A stretch of 17,211 nucleotides of DNA from Umezawaea sp039922235 (lineage in GTDB: Bacteria; Actinomycetota; Actinomycetes; Mycobacteriales; Pseudonocardiaceae): the NCBI GenBank assembly GCA_039922235.1, contig JBDSAJ010001021.1:1-17211 (forward strand), written 5' to 3'. Numbering within the stretch: the stretch's first letter is position 1; every line of letters starts with the position of its first letter. The notes under the pieces are model-generated. The model did no database searches. It worked only from the letters and a program-made list of their open reading frames with translations, and was not told the DNA's origin. Made by a program: the position numbers and the translations under genes. Positions 13,915 through 17,211 of this stretch are shown here, piece by piece.

Positions 13915-14835
13915 CTACCGACCCGCCCAGGTGCGCCACACATCACGGCGGGCGAGGGTCGAACGCCGCCCGACACGGACCCGCGCGACCAGCGCCGACG
14001 GCGACCGGAGCAGCACCTCGGCCAGCACGCGCAGCCGCAGCGGCACCCGGAAGTTCGCCGCTTCGGGTACGCCCGAGCGGAACGGGAGCAGCGCGGTGAT
14101 CACCGCGAACCGGGCGGTCTCCCGCAGCGCGACCGCCGCCGGGGCGCACCGGAGCAGCATCAGCAGCCGGTTGCGCTCGTTCCACCGGTGGAACGGCGCG
14201 GAGCCCGGCCGGGTGCTCGCGCCGTGCCGGTGCCGGACCCGCGCGGGCCCGACGGACACCACCAGGTACCCGGCCAGCCGCAGCCGCCACGCCGTGTCGG
14301 TGTCCTCGTAGTAGCAGAAGAAACCGGCGGGCACGCCGCCCACGTGCCGCAGCGCGTCGGTCCGCAGCAGGGCCGCGCCGCCGCAGAAGCCGAACACCTC
14401 GCGGCCCGCGAGCACCACGTCCCTGCCGTGCCCGTCCGCGGTCAGCGCCACGCCGACCGACTGCGTCGCGCCGTCCGCGAGCACCATCGACGAGGTGGCT
14501 GCGGCGACCTCCGGATCGCCGTCCAGCGCCTCCTCCAGCGAGGACAGCCAGAGCGGGGCGGGTGCCGCGTCGTCGTTCAGCCACGCCACGTAGGGCGTGT
14601 CCACCTGGTCCAGCACGGCCGCCAGGCCGCCCGCGTAGCCGAGGTTGCGCGGCAGCCGCACCACCTCCGGCGTGCTCGGATGGGCGGCGAGCAGCTCGGC
14701 CGTCCCGTCATCCGACGCGTTGTCGACCACGAGTGTCCGGTGTGGACTCCTCTGGGCTGCCAGGGCGTCGAGGCACGCGGTGATGTGCTCGCGCCCGCGC
14801 CAGGTCACCACTACCACGGTGCTGCGACTGGACAC
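13915..14835 (-). CDS. GT2-family glycosyltransferase (rhamnosyltransferase-like)
   Basis: A 306-residue inverting GT2 (GT-A fold) enzyme. Landmarks are TVVVVTWRGREH (6-17), VVDNASDDGTAE (36-47), PRNLGYAGG (62-70), the nucleotide/metal-binding WLNDDA with Asp88/Asp89, FGFCGGAALLRTDAL (148-162), and the YYEDTDTAWRLR motif with Glu177/Asp178 as likely catalytic acids. The NLGYAGG and YYED.D..WR combination is typical of WbbL-like rhamnosyltransferases, suiting a locus with rmlBD, but the sugar is inferred. The GTG at 14835 gives the canonical N-terminus. No Shine-Dalgarno sequence precedes it, but TACCGT lies 8 bases upstream, so the message may be leaderless. It is the first gene of the minus-strand glycosyltransferase operon, 73 bp from the fusion gene, and starts 20 bp from a divergent gene. 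Confidence 0.88.
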   Translation of the reverse strand: MSSRSTVVVVTWRGREHITACLDALAAQRSPHRTLVVDNASDDGTAELLAAHPSTPEVVRLPRNLGYAGGLAAVLDQVDTPYVAWLNDDAAPAPLWLSSLEEALDGDPEVAAATSSMVLADGATQSVGVALTADGHGRDVVLAGREVFGFCGGAALLRTDALRHVGGVPAGFFCYYEDTDTAWRLRLAGYLVVSVGPARVRHRHGASTRPGSAPFHRWNERNRLLMLLRCAPAAVALRETARFAVITALLPFRSGVPEAANFRVPLRLRVLAEVLLRSPSALVARVRVGRRSTLARRDVWRTWAGR

Positions 14836-14855
14836 GGCGTGAGACGGTACGGCAC
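14836..14855. promoter_or_regulatory. 20-bp divergent gap; leaderless start of the minus-strand GT2 gene
   Basis: Two GTG starts (14835 minus, 14856 plus) face away from each other across only 20 bp, and neither has a ribosome site. On the minus strand TACCGT (14844-14849) fits the TANNNT -10 consensus, 8 bases before the GTG, the spacing expected when transcription begins at the start codon. No equivalent -10 is seen for the plus-strand gene. Confidence 0.4.
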
Positions 14856-15902
14856 GTGCCCCAGCTCGTTGTGCTGACCGAGCAGTTGCTCGCCCCCGTC
14901 CCCGGCGGGACCGGGCGGTACACCCGTGAGCTGGCCGCGGCGCTCGCCGCGACCGCGCCCGCCGGGTGGACCGTGACCGGCGCCGTGAGCCGTCACCCGA
15001 ACGTGGAGGCGGCCGTGGTCCCCGGCGTGGAGGGGCCGAAGGTGCTGCCCCTGCCGCGCCGCGCCCTGATCGCGGCCTGGGAGCACGGCGTCCCGTACTG
15101 GCCGGGCGGCGACGCGGTCCACGCGCCGACCCCGCTGGCCCCGCCGGGTGGCCGCGTCGTCGTGACCGTCCACGACGCGGTGCCGTGGACCCACCCGGAA
15201 ACGCTGACCAGGCGCGGGGTCGCCTGGCACCGGAAGGTGATCGCCCGCGCCACGGCCAAGGCGGGCGCGGTCGTCGTGCCCACCCGCGCGGTCGCGGACG
15301 ACCTCGCCCACCACGCGCCCGGTGCCGCACCCGTGCACGTCATCGGGCACGGCGTCACGGCGTGGCCAGCCGAGTCCCCGATCGCGCTGCCGGAGCGGTA
15401 CGTCCTCGCCATCGGCACGCTGGAACCCCGCAAGGGCTTGGAATTGCTGGTCGAGGCGACGAGGGGGATCGGGATCCCCCTCGTCCTGATCGGCGCTCGG
15501 GGCTGGGGCGAGGTCGACACCGGTGCGCCGCACGTGCAGGTGCTCGGTCGCTTGCCGGACGCGGAACTCGCGTACGCGTTGCGCCGTGCGGCCGTGCTCG
15601 TGGTGCCCAGCCTCGCCGAGGGCTTCGGACTGCCGCTGCTCGAAGCGATGGCCGCGGGTGTCCCCGTCGTGCACTCGGACGCGCCCGCGCTGGTGGAAGT
15701 GGCCGGAGGAGCCGGACTGGTCACCCCTCGTGGCGATGTGGGGGCGCTCACAGCCGCCATCCGGTCCGTTGTGGACGATCAGACTGCCGCTGCCCGCATG
15801 GTAGGCGCAGGTCTGCGCCGTGCCGAGGCGTTCAGCTGGGAGAATGCCGCGCGCGACACGTGGGACGCGCACCTCGAACTTCGTCGACAGCGCGTCACTT
15901 GA
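14856..15902 (+). CDS. GT4-family glycosyltransferase
   Basis: A 348-residue GT-B glycosyltransferase of family GT4. The N-terminal domain begins LVVLTEQLLAPVPGGTGRY (4-22). HAPTPLAPP, VTVHDAVPW (103-111) and VPTRAVADDL (141-150) follow. The donor-binding half has IGTLEPRKG with Arg192/Lys193 and EX7E Glu255...Glu263 (AEGFGLPLLEAMAAG). Substrates are unknown; the TVHDAVPW and PRKG pattern is shared with WbaZ/mannosyltransferase-like enzymes of surface polysaccharide loci. The GTG at 14856 is supported only by the N-terminal pattern; no ribosome site precedes it, and GTG 14871 is a possible later start. Its promoter must overlap the divergent GT2 gene. The next glycosyltransferase gene starts 45 bp downstream on the same strand. 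It carries copy 2 of a 19-base repeat also found in rmlD. Confidence 0.88.
   Translation: MPQLVVLTEQLLAPVPGGTGRYTRELAAALAATAPAGWTVTGAVSRHPNVEAAVVPGVEGPKVLPLPRRALIAAWEHGVPYWPGGDAVHAPTPLAPPGGRVVVTVHDAVPWTHPETLTRRGVAWHRKVIARATAKAGAVVVPTRAVADDLAHHAPGAAPVHVIGHGVTAWPAESPIALPERYVLAIGTLEPRKGLELLVEATRGIGIPLVLIGARGWGEVDTGAPHVQVLGRLPDAELAYALRRAAVLVVPSLAEGFGLPLLEAMAAGVPVVHSDAPALVEVAGGAGLVTPRGDVGALTAAIRSVVDDQTAAARMVGAGLRRAEAFSWENAARDTWDAHLELRRQRVT
15764..15782 (+). repeat. 19-base exact repeat, copy 2 (inside GT4 gene)
   Basis: Identical to 7628-7646 in rmlD and in a corresponding VVDDQ coding frame. The surrounding genes are unrelated in sequence, so shared ancestry of the whole region is not the explanation. 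Confidence 0.6.
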
Positions 15903-15935
15903 GGCATGGGCGGTAGATCGGCCGGTCGACGGCAC

Positions 15936-15941
15936 TAGTCT
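15936..15941 (+). promoter_or_regulatory. Candidate -10 for a leaderless transcript of the last GT4 gene
   Basis: TAGTCT fits TANNNT and ends 6 bases before the GTG at 15948, placing the transcript start at or next to the start codon. No Shine-Dalgarno sequence is present in the 45-bp gap. No good -35 is seen, which is common for actinobacterial promoters. Confidence 0.4.
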
Positions 15942-15947
15942 CTGTCC

Positions 15948-17099
15948 GTGCCCATCGTCGAACCCAGCGTGTTGATCGACGCCACCGCGGTGCCCTCGGA
16001 CAGGGGCGGCGTAGGCCGGTACGTCGACTCGCTCGTGGCCGCGCTGGACGCGGACGGCGCTCGGCTCAGCGTCGTCTGCCAGCCGCGCGACGCCGATCTG
16101 TACACCCGGATCGCGCCCTCCTCCAGGATCGTCGTGGCGGCCGAGTCGGTCGCCACCCGCACCGCGCGGCTGACGTGGGAGCAGACCACGCTGCCGCGGC
16201 TCGTGGCGCGCCTGGGCGTCGACGTGCTGCACTCCCCGCACTACACGATGCCGCTGGCGAACCGGGCGGCGACGGTCGTGACCCTGCACGACGCCACCTT
16301 CTTCACCGACCCGGTCCTGCACTCCTCGGTCAAGGCCCGCTTCTTCCGCGGCTGGACCCGCGCGTCGCTGCGCCGGGCCGCCCTGTGCGTGGTGCCGAGC
16401 GACGCCACGGCGAACGAACTGGTCCGAGTCGCAGGCGCGGACCGCCGGACCCTGCACATCGCCCAGCACGGCGTCGACAACGACCGCTTCCACCCGCCCT
16501 CACCCGAGGAGACCGCCGTGGTCCGCCGGACCCTGGGCCTCGGCGACACCCCGTACGTGGCGTTCCTGGGAGCTTTGGAGCCCCGCAAGAACGTGCCCGC
16601 CCTCATCCGCGGCTTCGCCCAGGCCTGCGTGAACCGCCCGAACCCGCCCGCGCTGGTGCTGGCGGGCCAGCCGGGCTGGGACAGCCAGGTGGAACGCGCA
16701 CTGGACGTGGTGCCACACCGGATCAGGGTGATCCGCGCGGGCTACCTGCCGTTCGAGCAGTTGGCCGGATTCCTGGGCGGAGCCGAACTGGTCACCTACC
16801 CGAGCCTGGGCGAGGGCTTCGGCCTCCCGGTGCTGGAAGCGATGGCCTGCGGCGCACCCGTACTCACGACCCGTCGCCTCAGCCTGCCGGAGGTCGGCGG
16901 GGACGCGGTGGCGTATTGCGGTGTCGGCGCAGGCGACATCGCCGCCGGAATCGCCGAACTCCTCGACAACCCGGCCCATCGCTCGGCACTGGCGACCGAT
17001 GCCCAAGTTCGTGCGAAGTCGTTCACTTGGTCTACTAGCGCCGCTCGTCATCGGCTTGCGTATTCACGGGCGCAGCTCGTGCGGCGGCGGGGGCGTTAG
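15948..17099 (+). CDS. GT4-family glycosyltransferase
   Basis: A 383-residue GT-B glycosyltransferase of family GT4. It opens with VLIDATAVPSDRGGVGRY (8-25). HSPHYTMPL and TLHDATFFTDP (112-122) mark the acceptor domain, with VVPSDATANEL (148-158). The donor domain has LGALEPRKN with Arg213/Lys214 and EX7E Glu289...Glu297 (GEGFGLPVLEAMACG). The pattern is that of mannosyl/rhamnosyl-type transferases acting on surface glycans; sugar and linkage cannot be read from sequence. The GTG at 15948 gives the family N-terminus. No ribosome site is visible, but TAGTCT 6 bases upstream suggests a leaderless message, so this gene may have its own promoter despite lying only 45 bp after another GT4 gene in the same direction. 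The stop at 17097-17099 is followed by G/T-rich non-coding sequence. Confidence 0.9.
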   Translation: MPIVEPSVLIDATAVPSDRGGVGRYVDSLVAALDADGARLSVVCQPRDADLYTRIAPSSRIVVAAESVATRTARLTWEQTTLPRLVARLGVDVLHSPHYTMPLANRAATVVTLHDATFFTDPVLHSSVKARFFRGWTRASLRRAALCVVPSDATANELVRVAGADRRTLHIAQHGVDNDRFHPPSPEETAVVRRTLGLGDTPYVAFLGALEPRKNVPALIRGFAQACVNRPNPPALVLAGQPGWDSQVERALDVVPHRIRVIRAGYLPFEQLAGFLGGAELVTYPSLGEGFGLPVLEAMACGAPVLTTRRLSLPEVGGDAVAYCGVGAGDIAAGIAELLDNPAHRSALATDAQVRAKSFTWSTSAARHRLAYSRAQLVRRRGR

Positions 17100-17211
17100 G
17101 TTTTGGGTGGGTAATTGGTGGGGTTTTGACCGTTGGTCCTGGGTTGGTGGCGGTTCACCGATTCGTGTGAGTGAGTTGATCTTTGTTATTCGGTAATCTT
17201 GAGTTGTGGGG
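17100..17211. other. G/T-rich non-coding tail at right edge
   Basis: The last 112 bases contain no gene I can support. The plus strand is rich in G and T (repeated TTGGT, GGGTGGG and GGGG runs), resembling the stretch at 9991-10273. By analogy it may be the C/A-rich 3' end of a minus-strand gene lying beyond the edge. No hairpin terminator was found for the upstream glycosyltransferase. Confidence 0.35.

Noticed and set aside
14811..16493. 560-codon minus-strand open frame
   Set aside because: It covers two plus-strand GT4 genes in antisense and has no recognisable domain.

Overview
The window is high-GC actinobacterial DNA: strong G/C wobble bias, many GTG starts, and families seen mainly in Actinobacteria, such as TIGR03089 and Cys-tailed LCP proteins. 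Two LCP proteins, a TIGR03089 protein and dTDP-rhamnose enzymes in one neighbourhood recall the Mycobacterium tuberculosis Rv3264c-Rv3268 region. With the rhamnose theme and the Imm1 protein, a Pseudonocardiales organism (Saccharothrix/Lentzea/Amycolatopsis type) is my best guess. The genus is inferred, not shown.

Layout. 1-540: 5' part of an unrecognised minus-strand gene running off the left edge, then a divergent promoter/operator region. 541-1593 (+): a DoxX membrane protein and a VC0807-type membrane protein. 1583-5933 (-): a probable operon read right to left, LCP ligase with LytR_C domain > shorter LCP ligase > TIGR03089 protein > SDR oxidoreductase. 6100-7985 (+): rmlB-rmlD, divergent from the LCP operon and overlapping by one base. 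8102-9250 (+): a class I/II PLP aminotransferase, convergent with an Imm1-type immunity protein (9247-9681, -). 9682-10273: about 590 bp without a convincing gene, ending in a strongly G/T-biased degenerate ~24-bp repeat that is C/A-rich in the minus-strand transcript. 10274-14835 (-): three overlapping or closely spaced glycosyltransferase genes (GT2 > GT2-GT4 fusion > GT4). 14856-17099 (+): two more GT4 glycosyltransferases, starting only 20 bp from the divergent GT2 gene. 17100-17211: another G/T-rich non-coding tail.

How it fits together. RmlB and RmlD supply two of the four steps to dTDP-L-rhamnose; rmlA and rmlC are not in the window. The five glycosyltransferases plausibly assemble a rhamnose-containing cell-surface glycan. 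The LCP proteins are the kind of enzyme that transfers a lipid-linked glycan onto peptidoglycan. No flippase, ABC exporter or polymerase is visible, so export must be encoded elsewhere.

The window is mostly an orderly cell-wall glycan locus, not a clear new defence or mobile system. The items most worth a second look are: the two-cysteine architecture shared by both LCP proteins, the GT2-GT4 fusion with an altered GT4 motif, the rut-like ~24-bp repeat after the glycosyltransferase operon, the 20-bp divergent leaderless start arrangement, recurrent TCCNNTGTGGA elements written with rare codons, and the orphan Imm1 protein.
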